Origin: Leucobacter triazinivorans
GTDB lineage: Bacteria; Actinomycetota; Actinomycetes; Actinomycetales; Microbacteriaceae
Assembly (NCBI RefSeq): GCF_004208635.1
Contig: NZ_CP035806.1
Location: forward strand, 3,410,001 to 3,474,000
Reading direction: 5' to 3'
DNA: 64,000 nucleotides
In this document: positions 33,342 through 41,990 of the stretch, in pieces
Position numbering within the stretch: the first letter of the stretch is position 1
How the letters are laid out: the number at the start of each line of letters is the position of its first letter
Notes under the pieces: model-generated
The model's input: only the letters and a program-made list of their open reading frames with translations
What the model was told of the DNA's origin: nothing
Database searches by the model: none
Made by a program: the position numbers and the translations under genes

Positions 33342-34616
33342 ATGGACGAGTCTCTGCGGATCATCCGGGCCGCCCTGCACGGACGCGAGGGGGAGTGGGA
33401 TCTCGACCTGCACGACGGGCTCGTGGCGCAGATCTCGCGCCATCGCCCCGGTGCCGACGTCGGCGGCGCCGATCCCGGCACCGCCGTCCTCGACGCCGGC
33501 GGCGGCCTGGTCTCCCGCGCCTTCGCCGAGCCGCACGTGCACCCCGACAAGTCGTACAGTCTGAGCGACCCGCCGGAGGGGATCGACCCGGAGGTGCTCG
33601 ACGCCGCCGACCCGTTCCGTCGCGCGGCCGCGCTCAAGGCCGGCTTTACGCCCGGGAACGTCGCCCAGCGGGCGGCGCGCGCGCTCAGGCTCGCCGTGTC
33701 GAACGGCGTGACGCGGATGCGGGCCACGGCGGACGTCGACACCGTCGCGGGGCTGCGGGGCTTCGAGGGCCTGCTGCGCGCTCGGGAGGAGACCGCGGAA
33801 CTGCTCGACACGGAGATCGTGGCCTTCCCGCAGGAGGGCCTGATCCGGGATCCCGGGGCCGAGGACCTGCTCCGCGTCGCCCTGGGCCGCGGGGCCGACG
33901 CCGTCGGAGGCTGGCCGAACGTCGAGGCCGATCACGCCGCCGAACGCGCGCACGTCACCGCCGTCTTCGATCTCGCGGAGGAGTTCGACGTCGACGTCGA
34001 CATCCACGCCGACTGCTTCCTCGACCCCGCGGAGCGCATCCTCGAGTTCATCGCCGACGAGACGATCCGGCGCGGCTACCGGGGGCGGGTGCTCGCGAGT
34101 CACTGCGCCGCGCTGGAGCTGCTGGGCGACGACGAGGCCCGACGCGTGATCGCGCGGGTCGCCGAGGCCGGGATCACGGTGGCGGCCATCCCGCTCAACC
34201 TCGCCGACGGAGGACCTCGGGGGCTCTCGCGCCCCCAGGAGCTGCGCGCCGCGGGCGCGCGTGTGGTCGCGGGCACCGACAACATGAACGACGGCTGGTA
34301 CCCGCTGGGCACGCTGAACCCCCTCGACCGCGCGGCCATGATGTTCTGGGGCGCCTCCTACGACGACGAGGCCGACATCGACACGGTCTGGGAGATGGTC
34401 TCGGGTGCAGCCTGGGAGGCGCTCGGGGCCGCCGGCGGCGACGTGGTGCGCGGCATGCCGGCGGAGCTCGTGGTGCTCGGGGCCCGGAGTCGCGCCGAGG
34501 CGCTGCGCACGCCCGGCGGGTCGCTCACGACGATCCACCGCGGGCGGGTCGTCTCGCGACGCACCGTCGAGCACCGCTTCGCGCCGTCGACGAGCGCGCA
34601 GGGGGCCTCCCGATGA
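33342..34616 (+). CDS. Cytosine-deaminase-like amidohydrolase, first paralog
   Basis: A 424-residue amidohydrolase-superfamily protein resembling E. coli CodA over its whole length. Metal-site residues are mostly kept: His65 and His67 (PHVHPDK), Gln164 (AFPQEG), His222 (DIHAD), His254 (ASHCAAL) and Asp313 (AGTDN). The general acid/base Glu217 of CodA is Cys225 here, and the substrate-contacting Asp314 is Asn. The reaction is thus unlikely to be cytosine deamination; hydrolysis or deamination of another N-heterocycle is possible. ATG 33342 starts 2 nt after the Pcp-like stop with GGAG 8 nt upstream; the stop overlaps the next gene by 4 nt. Confidence 0.8.
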   Translation: MDESLRIIRAALHGREGEWDLDLHDGLVAQISRHRPGADVGGADPGTAVLDAGGGLVSRAFAEPHVHPDKSYSLSDPPEGIDPEVLDAADPFRRAAALKAGFTPGNVAQRAARALRLAVSNGVTRMRATADVDTVAGLRGFEGLLRAREETAELLDTEIVAFPQEGLIRDPGAEDLLRVALGRGADAVGGWPNVEADHAAERAHVTAVFDLAEEFDVDVDIHADCFLDPAERILEFIADETIRRGYRGRVLASHCAALELLGDDEARRVIARVAEAGITVAAIPLNLADGGPRGLSRPQELRAAGARVVAGTDNMNDGWYPLGTLNPLDRAAMMFWGASYDDEADIDTVWEMVSGAAWEALGAAGGDVVRGMPAELVVLGARSRAEALRTPGGSLTTIHRGRVVSRRTVEHRFAPSTSAQGASR

Positions 34617-35983
34617 GCCGTCTTGACCTGGTGATCGCGGGGGAGCGGGTGCTCGTCGACGGGGCGCTCGCGCCTGCCGAGATCGGCGTCCGCGACGGAC
34701 GCGTCGCGGCGATCGAACGGACGGGGAGCGGACTCCGGGCCGAACGCCGGATCGACGCGGGAGCGCAGGCCGTGGTTCCGGGCTTCATCGATCTGCACGT
34801 GCACTTCGACAACCCCGGCGAGTCGATCGCCGAGGACTTCGCGGTCGGCACCGCGAACGCCGCGCTCGGCGGGCACACCCTGGTGGCCGATCACCCGTTC
34901 TCGACGCCGCTCACCACGACCGGCGAGCGCTACCGGGACAAGATCGGCCTCGCCGCGGCCGGGGCGCGCATCGACTTCGCGCTGTGGGGCGCGCTGACCG
35001 GCCCGACGCTGGCCGAGATCCCGGCGCAGGCCGCGGCTGGGGCCGCCGGCTTCAAGGCGTTCCTGCCCGAGAACGACATGGACTTCCCCGCGGCCCGGGA
35101 GGACGATCTGCGGCGCGGCCTGCGGCTCGCCGCGCGGAGCGGGGGAACGGTGCTCGTGCACGCGGAGGACCGGGAGGCCCTCGTCGGCCTGGACCGCACG
35201 AGCCGCGCGGCGGGGCGGAGCCGTGGTTACGCCGAGCTGACCGCGGCGCGGGGCCCGCGGATCGAGGTCGACGCGGTGCGCGAGGTGCTGCGCCTGGCGG
35301 AGGTGACCGGCGGCGCGGTGCACTTCGTGCATCTCTCGGTCCCGGACGCGGTGGACCTCGTGGGCGAGGCCGCCGCGCGCGGGGTGCGCGCCACCTGCGA
35401 GGTCGCGGCGCACCATCTGCTCCTCGAGGCCGCCGAGCTGCCGGAGCTCGGATGGCGCGCCCTCTGCGCGCCGCCGCTGCGCGACCGCGCCCACGTGGAG
35501 GGGCTGTGGGAGCGCCTGCGGTCCGGCCGGATCTCCGCGGTGGTCTCCGACCACTGCCCCTACGCTCCCGGCGAGAAGGCGGCCGCGGATCGCGACGCCT
35601 TCGCCGGTCCCTTCGGCATCCAGGGCGTGCGCGAGTACGCACCGCTCTTCCTCTCCGAGGCGCTCGCGCGCGGCTGGGGGCTCGAGGAGGCCGTGGCCTG
35701 CCTGACGGAGCGACCGGCCGGGCTCTTCCGCCTCGGCCCGGCGAAGGGGCGCATCGAGATCGGCTCCGATGCCGATCTCGTGATCCTCGACACCGGTGCG
35801 GACGCCCGGATCTCGGCCGCGGATCAGATCGGCGAGTGGCGCTGGACGCCCTACGAGGGGCGCCGCAGCACCGTGCGCGTCGTCTCGACGCTGCTGCGCG
35901 GGGAACCGGTCGTGCGGGACGGGGTGCTGCTGGGACCCCCGGGCGCCGGACGGTTCGTGCCGATGCGGGGGTGGTCGGAGTGA
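34613..35983 (+). CDS. Allantoinase/dihydropyrimidinase-like cyclic amidohydrolase
   Basis: A 456-residue zinc amidohydrolase that opens cyclic ureides or imides. All binuclear-centre residues can be found: His62 and His64 (FIDLHVHFDNPG), Lys148 for carboxylation (GFKAF), His183 (LVHAED), His240 (FVHLSVP) and Asp313 (VVSDHCPY). TCEVAAHHL is the family's T-C-E-x-x-x-H-x-L block. Whether allantoin, hydantoin, dihydropyrimidine or another ring is used cannot be decided; adjacency to a ureidoglycine-aminohydrolase-like cupin favours allantoin-like ureides. It is the only amidohydrolase of the operon with a complete active site. It overlaps both neighbours (4 nt and 1 nt). Confidence 0.85.
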   Translation: MSRLDLVIAGERVLVDGALAPAEIGVRDGRVAAIERTGSGLRAERRIDAGAQAVVPGFIDLHVHFDNPGESIAEDFAVGTANAALGGHTLVADHPFSTPLTTTGERYRDKIGLAAAGARIDFALWGALTGPTLAEIPAQAAAGAAGFKAFLPENDMDFPAAREDDLRRGLRLAARSGGTVLVHAEDREALVGLDRTSRAAGRSRGYAELTAARGPRIEVDAVREVLRLAEVTGGAVHFVHLSVPDAVDLVGEAAARGVRATCEVAAHHLLLEAAELPELGWRALCAPPLRDRAHVEGLWERLRSGRISAVVSDHCPYAPGEKAAADRDAFAGPFGIQGVREYAPLFLSEALARGWGLEEAVACLTERPAGLFRLGPAKGRIEIGSDADLVILDTGADARISAADQIGEWRWTPYEGRRSTVRVVSTLLRGEPVVRDGVLLGPPGAGRFVPMRGWSE

Positions 35984-36990
35984 TGCCGCGGGAGCGGCTC
36001 GAGGCCGGCGCGGCCGAGCTGGCCTCTGGGTGCCTCGCGCTGCGGCAGACGGACCGGGTGCTCGTGCTCACCGACGAGGGGACGGCGGAACTCGCCGCCT
36101 ACCTCGCGCGCGCCGCATCCCGGCTGGCCCCGACGCGGACCGTCGTGCTGCCGGGGCTCGACGATGCCTACGAGGCCTCCTTCGCGGCTCTCCGCGAGGG
36201 GATCGCGGCCGCGGCGCCCACCGTCGTGATCTTCGCCGCCCGGGACGAGGAGGACCGCCTGGCCTGGGACGAGCGCTACTGGCGGCTGCTGGAGGAGGCC
36301 GGCGCGCGCAGCGCGCACCTCCCCGCGCTCGACGAGCCCTCGCTCGGGATCGGCCTCGCGACCGACTACGCCGAGGTGGCCCGGTTCACCGAAGCCGTGA
36401 CGCGACGCGTCTCCGGGGCGCGCGGGATCCGGATCACGAACGGGCTCGGCACCGACATCGCGTTCGCCTGCGATCCCGAGCGGCCGTGGACCCCCTTCAC
36501 GGGGCTCTACCACGCCCCGGGCGACGGCGGCCGGCTGCCGCAGGGGGAGACGTTCTGCAGCCCGGTCGACGCGAACGGGACGATCGCGGCCTCCGTGATC
36601 GGGTACCCCTTCAACGCCTCGACCGGGCTGCTCGACGAACCCGTGCGCTTCGAGATCGCGGACGGGCGGCTGACCCGCCTCGACCACCCGGATCCCGCGC
36701 TCGCCGCCCGGCTGCGCGCCTGGTTCGCCCGGGACGCGCACGCGGGCCGCATCGGGGAGCTCGCACTCGGCACGAACCGGGCCTGCACCGCCCTCACCGG
36801 CAACCTGCTCTTCGACGAGAACGTGCCCGGCTGCCACATCGCCCTCGGGCACCCCTTCGGCGACTACACGGGGGCCTACTGGGAGTCCGAAGTCCACGTC
36901 GACCTCGTCGTCGACCGCCCCACCGTCCTCGTCGACGGGCATCCCCTCCTCGTGGGCGGCGCCTACGCCGCCCCCGAGATCGACCTCTGA
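35983..36990 (+). CDS. M29 aminopeptidase / NicX-like metalloenzyme
   Basis: A 335-residue protein whose C-terminal half has the M29 (aminopeptidase T) layout: LPQGETFCSP with Glu189, GELALGTN, LLFDENVPGCHIALGH with Glu279 and His285, and ESEVHVDLVV with His305-x-Asp307. The same fold and the H-x-D pair occur in NicX, the 2,5-dihydroxypyridine ring-cleaving dioxygenase of nicotinate degradation. The N-terminal domain (DRVLVLTDEG...) is the nucleotide-like alpha/beta domain of this group. In a cluster of ring-opening hydrolases either a peptidase on an open-chain amide or a ring-cleaving dioxygenase is conceivable. ATG 35983 overlaps the previous stop by 1 nt; a GTG lies directly before it. 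Confidence 0.65.
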   Translation: MPRERLEAGAAELASGCLALRQTDRVLVLTDEGTAELAAYLARAASRLAPTRTVVLPGLDDAYEASFAALREGIAAAAPTVVIFAARDEEDRLAWDERYWRLLEEAGARSAHLPALDEPSLGIGLATDYAEVARFTEAVTRRVSGARGIRITNGLGTDIAFACDPERPWTPFTGLYHAPGDGGRLPQGETFCSPVDANGTIAASVIGYPFNASTGLLDEPVRFEIADGRLTRLDHPDPALAARLRAWFARDAHAGRIGELALGTNRACTALTGNLLFDENVPGCHIALGHPFGDYTGAYWESEVHVDLVVDRPTVLVDGHPLLVGGAYAAPEIDL

Positions 36991-37003
36991 AACGGAGCCG
37001 CGC

Positions 37004-37771
37004 ATGACCGCACCCCAGATCGCCCCCCACCCCGACCCGCTCGCCACGAGCCGAGGCCGGGTGGGGGACCGCTACTACCTGATGACACCCGACACGATGG
37101 TCGAGAACAGCCTGCCGTTCCTGCCGCCGTCCTCCGCGGTGGTGCTGGCCGCGCCGCAGGGCACCCCGGCCCGCTTCGGCCAGGCGCTCCTCGCGCTCGA
37201 TGCCGGCACGGGATCGTCGGGCGAGCTCGGCCGGGGCTTCGAGAACTTCCTCTTCGTCGTCGAGGGGCGCGTGGAGGTCTTCTCCGACGACGAGCGCTGG
37301 GAGCTCGGCGCGGAGGGGTTCCTCTTCCTGCCGGAGGGGCGCGGCTTCCAGCTCCGCGCGACCGATGACACGCGGGCGCTCTGGGTGAAGAAGCGATACG
37401 TCGCGGTGCCCGGGATCGACGCGCCCGAGGCGGTGCACGGCACGCTCGCCGAGGTGGAGGACCGCGCCGACGAGTGGATCGACGGCAGCTACGGGCAGTG
37501 CCTGCCCGACGACCCCCGCTACGACATGGCGATGAACATCATGCGCTTCGCGCCGGGCGCCCGATTCCGCATGGTCGAGATCCACCACCAGGAGCACGGC
37601 CTCTACATGCTCGCCGGAGCCGGGATCTACCACCTCGACGGCGACCACGTCGAGGTGCGGCGGGACGACTTCGTCTACATGGCTCCCTACTGCACGCAGG
37701 CCTTCACCGTCGCCGGGGCCGGCGAGACCGCGTACCTGCTCTACAAGGATGTGAACCGAGATGGCTTCTGA
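37004..37771 (+). CDS. (S)-ureidoglycine aminohydrolase-like bicupin
   Basis: A 255-residue protein with two cupin folds (about residues 65-130 and 180-245), the design of AllE/YlbA, which turns (S)-ureidoglycine into (S)-ureidoglycolate using manganese. The N-terminal GRGFENFLFVVEGRVEV strand pair and the C-terminal MVEIHHQEHGLYMLAGAGIYHLDGD, with its His/Gln/Glu/His metal ligands, fit well; YMAPYCTQAF closes the second barrel. An R-G-R-V-G-D-R-Y-Y-L-M-T-P start is likewise typical. No allantoate amidohydrolase (AllC) is present to supply its usual substrate, so a related aminal may be the real one. The gene overlaps the next by 11 nt. Confidence 0.8.
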   Translation: MTAPQIAPHPDPLATSRGRVGDRYYLMTPDTMVENSLPFLPPSSAVVLAAPQGTPARFGQALLALDAGTGSSGELGRGFENFLFVVEGRVEVFSDDERWELGAEGFLFLPEGRGFQLRATDDTRALWVKKRYVAVPGIDAPEAVHGTLAEVEDRADEWIDGSYGQCLPDDPRYDMAMNIMRFAPGARFRMVEIHHQEHGLYMLAGAGIYHLDGDHVEVRRDDFVYMAPYCTQAFTVAGAGETAYLLYKDVNRDGF

Positions 37772-39053
37772 ATCGTCGCGCGCCGTGGGCGCACCCCGGC
37801 TGCTGGTGGTGAACGCGCGCATCGACGGCGGCGACGGGGCTCCGGTCGACCTGCTCGCCAGTGACGGCCGGATCACCGCGATCGCCGCCTCCGGAACGAT
37901 CGCCGCCGACGGGGTGACCGCCGCCGACGGGGCGACCGCGGTCATCGATGCCGGGGGAGGCCTCGTCACCCCGCCGTTCGCCGAGCCGCACACCCACCCC
38001 GACAAGGTCTACAGCCGCGACCGGATCCCCGAGCTCGGGTCGCCCCCGCCCCGCAACCGTGAGGACCGCATGCAGCGGCAGCGGGACCTCAAGGCCCGCT
38101 TCACGCGCGCCGACGTCGAGGCCCGCTCCGAGCGATTCATGCGCGACTGCGCAATCGAGGGCATCGGCGTGATCGCGGGCCAGGCCGACATCGACTCCGT
38201 CACCGGTCTCGTCTCGGTGGAAGGGCTGCTCGCCACCCGGGACCGCTGCCGGGAGTGGATGGACCTCGTGGTCACGGCCTTCCCTCAGGAGGGACTCGTC
38301 GCCGACCGCCGGGCGGCGGAGCTCGTCGCCGCGGCGCTCGCCGCCGGGGCCGACCGCGTCGGCGGCTGGCCCAACAACGAGCCCGACGACGAGGCCCGCC
38401 TCGAGCACCTGCGCATCGTGTTCGAGCTGGCGGAGCGCTTCGGCGCGCCGATCGACATCAACGTCGACTACTTCACCGATCCGACCGAGCGGCTGCTCGA
38501 GCCTCTCGCCGAGATGACGATCGCCGCCGGCATGCAGGGCCGCGTGAACGCCAACCACGTCGGCGCGCTCGAGACCTACGACGACGACACCGCCGCGCGG
38601 GTCGTCGAGAGGGTCGCCGAGGCCGGCATCTCGATCACCGTGTGCCCCACGAACCTCGCCGGGACCCGCCCGTACCGCGGAGTCTCGCGCCCGCTCGAGC
38701 TGCTCGCGGCCGGCGCGGAGGTCACGATCGGGATCGGCAACTACGAGGACAACTGGGAGTACCTCGGCACCATCGACCCCATGGAGCGGGCTCGGTTCGC
38801 CTGGCACGCCCTGCCCCTCGCGGGCCGTCCGGGCGAGGGGATCGACGACGCGTGGCGCCTGGTGACCGACGCGGCCCGGCGCGCCATCGGGCGGCCGGCG
38901 ACGCCGCTCGAGGTGGGCGAGCGCGCGGACTTCGTGGTGCTCTCGGCACCGGATCGGGTCCAGGCGCTGCGGAACGAAGCCGCATCCCGCTGGCATGTGC
39001 GCGGCGGAACCGTGCTCGCACAGCGTATCGTCGAGACGGAACCGGTTTTCTGA
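37761..39053 (+). CDS. Cytosine-deaminase-like amidohydrolase, second paralog with altered active site
   Basis: A 430-residue paralog of the protein at 33342-34616, alignable from end to end (PFAEPHTHPDK, AFPQEGLV, VGGWPN, RGVSRPLELLAAGAEV). His77, His79, Gln176 and His266 are kept. Three positions that are metal-binding or catalytic in E. coli CodA are replaced: His214 by Asn234 and Glu217 by Tyr237 (DINVDYF), and Asp313 by Gly326 (IGIGNYED). It may be a pseudoenzyme or do non-hydrolytic chemistry. The frame is intact with normal codon use, so it is not decaying. ATG 37761 lies inside the end of the cupin gene, implying coupled translation. Confidence 0.8.
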   Translation: MASESSRAVGAPRLLVVNARIDGGDGAPVDLLASDGRITAIAASGTIAADGVTAADGATAVIDAGGGLVTPPFAEPHTHPDKVYSRDRIPELGSPPPRNREDRMQRQRDLKARFTRADVEARSERFMRDCAIEGIGVIAGQADIDSVTGLVSVEGLLATRDRCREWMDLVVTAFPQEGLVADRRAAELVAAALAAGADRVGGWPNNEPDDEARLEHLRIVFELAERFGAPIDINVDYFTDPTERLLEPLAEMTIAAGMQGRVNANHVGALETYDDDTAARVVERVAEAGISITVCPTNLAGTRPYRGVSRPLELLAAGAEVTIGIGNYEDNWEYLGTIDPMERARFAWHALPLAGRPGEGIDDAWRLVTDAARRAIGRPATPLEVGERADFVVLSAPDRVQALRNEAASRWHVRGGTVLAQRIVETEPVF

Positions 39054-39071
39054 GGCGGAGGAGGGAGCAGT

Positions 39072-40106
39072 ATGGATGGCAGCGGCCCCGCGCGCTCGAG
39101 GCGCACGACGATCAGGGACGTCGCGGAGCACCTCGGGCTCTCCGTCAGCACCGTCTCCGCATCGCTGAACGGCGGCGGCACGCTGAAGGAGGCCACCCGT
39201 GAGCGCGTGCGGCGCGCGGCCGAGGAGCTCGGCTACCGTCCGAGCCGGGCGGCCCTCGCGTTCCGGCTCGGGCGCACCGGCACCATCGCCTACTCGCTGC
39301 CCACCGTCGACGACGGGTCGGTTCCCATGCTCGACGTCGAGGCCTACATGATCGGCGCCCGGGCTGCTGCGAGCGCCGCGTTCGACGCGGGCTACGCCCT
39401 GACGCTGACCCCGCCGACGATCGGCGGGGAGGCCGGCTGGAACCTCATCGGGGCCGACGGCGTGGTGCTCTGCGACCCGGTGCGCGGCGACGAGCGACTT
39501 GCCACCCTGGAGCGGCTCGGCACGCCCGTCGTGACGATCGAGCGGGACACCTTGCGCCCCGAGTGGCCCTTCGTCGTGACCGGTGACTACGGGAACAACA
39601 CCCGCATGCTGCTCGACCACCTGCGGGAGCGCGGTGCGCGGCGCATCGCGCTGCTCGTGCCCGACGCCAGCTGGTCATCGTCGGAGGACGCGCTGCGGGG
39701 CTACCGGGAGTGGGCCGCCGATCACGGCGCCGAGGAGATCGTGCGGCTGATCCCGCCCGCCCGCATCAACCGCGACGCCTACACGGACGCGCTCGAGCTG
39801 CTGCGCACCGAACCGCGCCCGGACGCGCTCATCGCCTCCGCCGAGCAGTACCGCCCCGGCGTGCTGCGCGCCTGCCTGGACCTCGGGATCTCGATCCCGG
39901 GCGATCTGCTCCTGGCGATCGGCGGCGACAGCCAGGCGGCGCAGTACGGCGATCCTCCCATCACCGCGATCGACTTCCTCCCGGCGAGGCAGTCGGAGCT
40001 GGCGGTGCAGATGCTGCTGCAGCGCATCGAGGGGCATCCGGTCGAGGGCCCCATCGTCTCGGAAAGCGCGCTCAGGATCCGCTCCAGCACGGAGGAGCGC
40101 CGGTGA
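39072..40106 (+). CDS. LacI family transcriptional regulator
   Basis: A 344-residue repressor with the LacI helix-turn-helix at the N-terminus (TTIRDVAEHLGLSVSTVSASLNGGG, about residues 11-35), the hinge helix RVRRAAEELGYRPSRAA, and a periplasmic-binding-protein-like sensor domain (EWPFVVTGDYGNNTRMLLDHLRERGARRIALLVPD, then DALIASAEQYRPGVLRAC, and a final TAIDFLP block). It probably controls the enzyme operon it sits in and the divergent transporter operon, by way of the twin AACGTTCT sites at 32522-32549, and senses the substrate or an early product. GGAGGAGGGAGCAG lies upstream of the ATG. Confidence 0.93.
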   Translation: MDGSGPARSRRTTIRDVAEHLGLSVSTVSASLNGGGTLKEATRERVRRAAEELGYRPSRAALAFRLGRTGTIAYSLPTVDDGSVPMLDVEAYMIGARAAASAAFDAGYALTLTPPTIGGEAGWNLIGADGVVLCDPVRGDERLATLERLGTPVVTIERDTLRPEWPFVVTGDYGNNTRMLLDHLRERGARRIALLVPDASWSSSEDALRGYREWAADHGAEEIVRLIPPARINRDAYTDALELLRTEPRPDALIASAEQYRPGVLRACLDLGISIPGDLLLAIGGDSQAAQYGDPPITAIDFLPARQSELAVQMLLQRIEGHPVEGPIVSESALRIRSSTEERR

Positions 40107-41371
40107 GCGGAGGAGCGGTGCATATCGACGCCGCGCGCCTGGAGCAGATTCTCCTCGGGCTCTCCGGAGACGACGGCGACTTCGAACCCCGGCCGCAGGG
40201 GATCGAGCAGCCGCTGCACACCGTGTACGTCCCCGCCGACCAGGCCCGCGACGGGATCGTGGAGCACTGGCGAGCGGGTGCGCTCGACGCGGCGGCCGCG
40301 GTCGGCGGACTGGACGGTGTCGCCGACTGCATCGGCGTCGCCGACGACCGCCGGGGCGAAGTCGTCGCCCGCGCTGAGGAGAAGCTCGCGCGGCAGCCCG
40401 TCGAGGACCTGCGCTTCGATTTCGAGGACGGCTACGGCTACCGCGACGACGAGGAGGAGGACGCCTGCGCGGAGCGGGCGGGGGCGCTCGCCGGCCAGCT
40501 CATCCGGGCCGAGGACGGCCCGGACCGGATCGGGCTCCGGATGAAACCGCTCGATCGGCGGGGGAGTCGCCGCGGCGTGCGCACGCTCGAGCGTTTCCTC
40601 GGCGCCTACCTCGCCGCAGCCGGTGCCGAGCCCGTGAGCGCGCTCACCGGGCTCCGCATCACGCTGGCGAAGGTGATGACCGGTGCCCAGGTGGAGGCCA
40701 TGGGTGAGATCTGCGGCGCGCTGGAAGACGGGCACGGACTGGCTCCGGAGTCGTTGGGCATCGAACTGCAGATCGAGGTGCCGCACGTCGTGGCTCCGAT
40801 ACGGCCGAGCGACGCGCTCGTGGTGCTCGCCGGAGCGCCGCGGGTGCGCGCCCTCCACTTCGGCACCTACGACTACACGAGCGCGCAGGGGGTGCTCCCC
40901 GGCGAGCAGCGGTCGACGCACCCGGTGGCGCAGCACGCCAAGCGGGCGATGCAGGCTGCGGCCGCCGTGCACGGCGTCGAGGTCTGCGACGGATCCTCGA
41001 ACCTCGTCCCCGCGGGGGACCGGTCGATGCGGGTCGGCGCGTGGGCCCGGCACGCCGAACAGGTGCGCGAGGCACTGCGCGACGGCATCCCGCAGGGGTG
41101 GGACCTGCACCCGGCGCAGCTGCCGTCGCGCTTCCTGGCGAGCTACGACGTGCTGCGCGGGGAATTGGCGCACGCGGTGCGCCGGGTGCGGGCCGCCGAG
41201 CGCGGCGCCGCGGCGGGGGACGGCGCGGAAGTGCTCGACGAGCCGGCCACGCTCAGGATGCTCGGGGCGTTCCTGGCGCGCGGCGTGCGCACGGGGGCGG
41301 TCGACCCGGACGAGCTCGGGCCCGGCCTGGAGCTCCCGCGGCTCGAGCAGCTCGCCGAGACGGGGTCATGA
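40103..41371 (+). CDS. HpcH/HpaI aldolase/citrate lyase-like protein (DUF6986 type)
   Basis: A 422-residue protein related to the phosphoenolpyruvate/pyruvate-dependent aldolases. Visible family elements are LRFDFEDGYGYRDDEEED (acidic metal-binding loop), GLRMKPL with the substrate-binding Arg, the ELQIEVPHVV strand with a metal-binding Glu, LHFGTYDYTSAQG, and CDGSSNLVPAGDR. It is longer than malyl-CoA lyases and matches the DUF6986 group that I recall near purine-ureide catabolism genes of actinobacteria. It may process the carbon skeleton, for example a glyoxylate-level compound. GTG 40103 overlaps the lacI stop by 4 nt; the stop overlaps the converging deaminase relic. Confidence 0.7.
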   Translation: MSGGAVHIDAARLEQILLGLSGDDGDFEPRPQGIEQPLHTVYVPADQARDGIVEHWRAGALDAAAAVGGLDGVADCIGVADDRRGEVVARAEEKLARQPVEDLRFDFEDGYGYRDDEEEDACAERAGALAGQLIRAEDGPDRIGLRMKPLDRRGSRRGVRTLERFLGAYLAAAGAEPVSALTGLRITLAKVMTGAQVEAMGEICGALEDGHGLAPESLGIELQIEVPHVVAPIRPSDALVVLAGAPRVRALHFGTYDYTSAQGVLPGEQRSTHPVAQHAKRAMQAAAAVHGVEVCDGSSNLVPAGDRSMRVGAWARHAEQVREALRDGIPQGWDLHPAQLPSRFLASYDVLRGELAHAVRRVRAAERGAAAGDGAEVLDEPATLRMLGAFLARGVRTGAVDPDELGPGLELPRLEQLAETGS

Positions 41372-41975
41372 ACCTCCGAGAACCACCCCCACCCTCGCCA
41401 CGATCCGGCCGCCCTTGACAATGGCCCGCGGCACCGGGCGGTCCACGACGACCTGAGCCTCGTGCACGCCGCGGGCGACAAGGAAATCAGCGGGGTCGCC
41501 GATCCGGAATCGGGACTCCGGCAGTCCCATCATGCGAGCGCCGTTGTGCACGGCGATCTCGAATGCGTGCGTGAGCTCGGAATCGGTGAACACCTCCAAC
41601 CGGCATGCCAGCAGGTGGCAGTGCTCGATCATGTCGGCGTTGCCGAACGGGCTCCACGAATCGCGCACGCCGTCCGAGCCCACCGCGACGCGCACGCCCG
41701 CATCCCGGAGATCTTAGATCGGCAGCACGGGCTCTCCGCCCAGCGCCACCGTGACGAGAGTGATATCGGCTCCGGTTTCTACCGCCGCGGCGAGCGGTTC
41801 GGCGGTGCCCGGCTCCCGCAGCACGCCCATCTAGGGAGACGCCACGATCTCCAATTCGAGTGCTCCGTCGAGCTCGACACGCGCGGTTGCGACTCCCTCG
41901 ACGTTCAGCAGGCCGCCCCAGTCGGTCTTGTCCGTGTGCACGTGCGCGTCCACGAGCGTGGGCAGCAGTTGCGCT
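41366..41975 (-). pseudogene. Decayed cytosine deaminase (codA-like) gene
   Basis: Reading one minus-strand frame gives DAHVHTDKTDWGGLL, then a damaged centre with IVASP-stop-MGVLREPGTAE and LPI-stop-DLRDAGVR, and an intact end VAVGSDGVRDSWSPFGNADM to the last codon. The stops are TAG at 41833-41831 (at the place of the catalytic Gln of CodA, a likely CAG to TAG change) and TAA at 41716-41714. The first 50 residues are lost, and two central blocks of roughly 90 and 110 residues (with the HCDE and SH motifs) are deleted. It is closer to true cytosine deaminases than the two operon paralogs. This relic fills the space between the catabolic operon and the FUSC gene. Confidence 0.85.
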
Positions 41976-41990
41976 CAACCGGCGGATGCT

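Noticed and set aside
33342..34616. Naming the first CodA-like gene codA
   Set aside because: The essential Glu217 equivalent is Cys and the substrate-contacting Asp314 equivalent is Asn, so cytosine deaminase activity is not supported.
25492..41371. The catabolic region as a recently acquired mobile island
   Set aside because: No integrase, transposase, tRNA, attachment repeats or shift in base composition was seen at the borders; the deaminase relic shows decay, not transfer.
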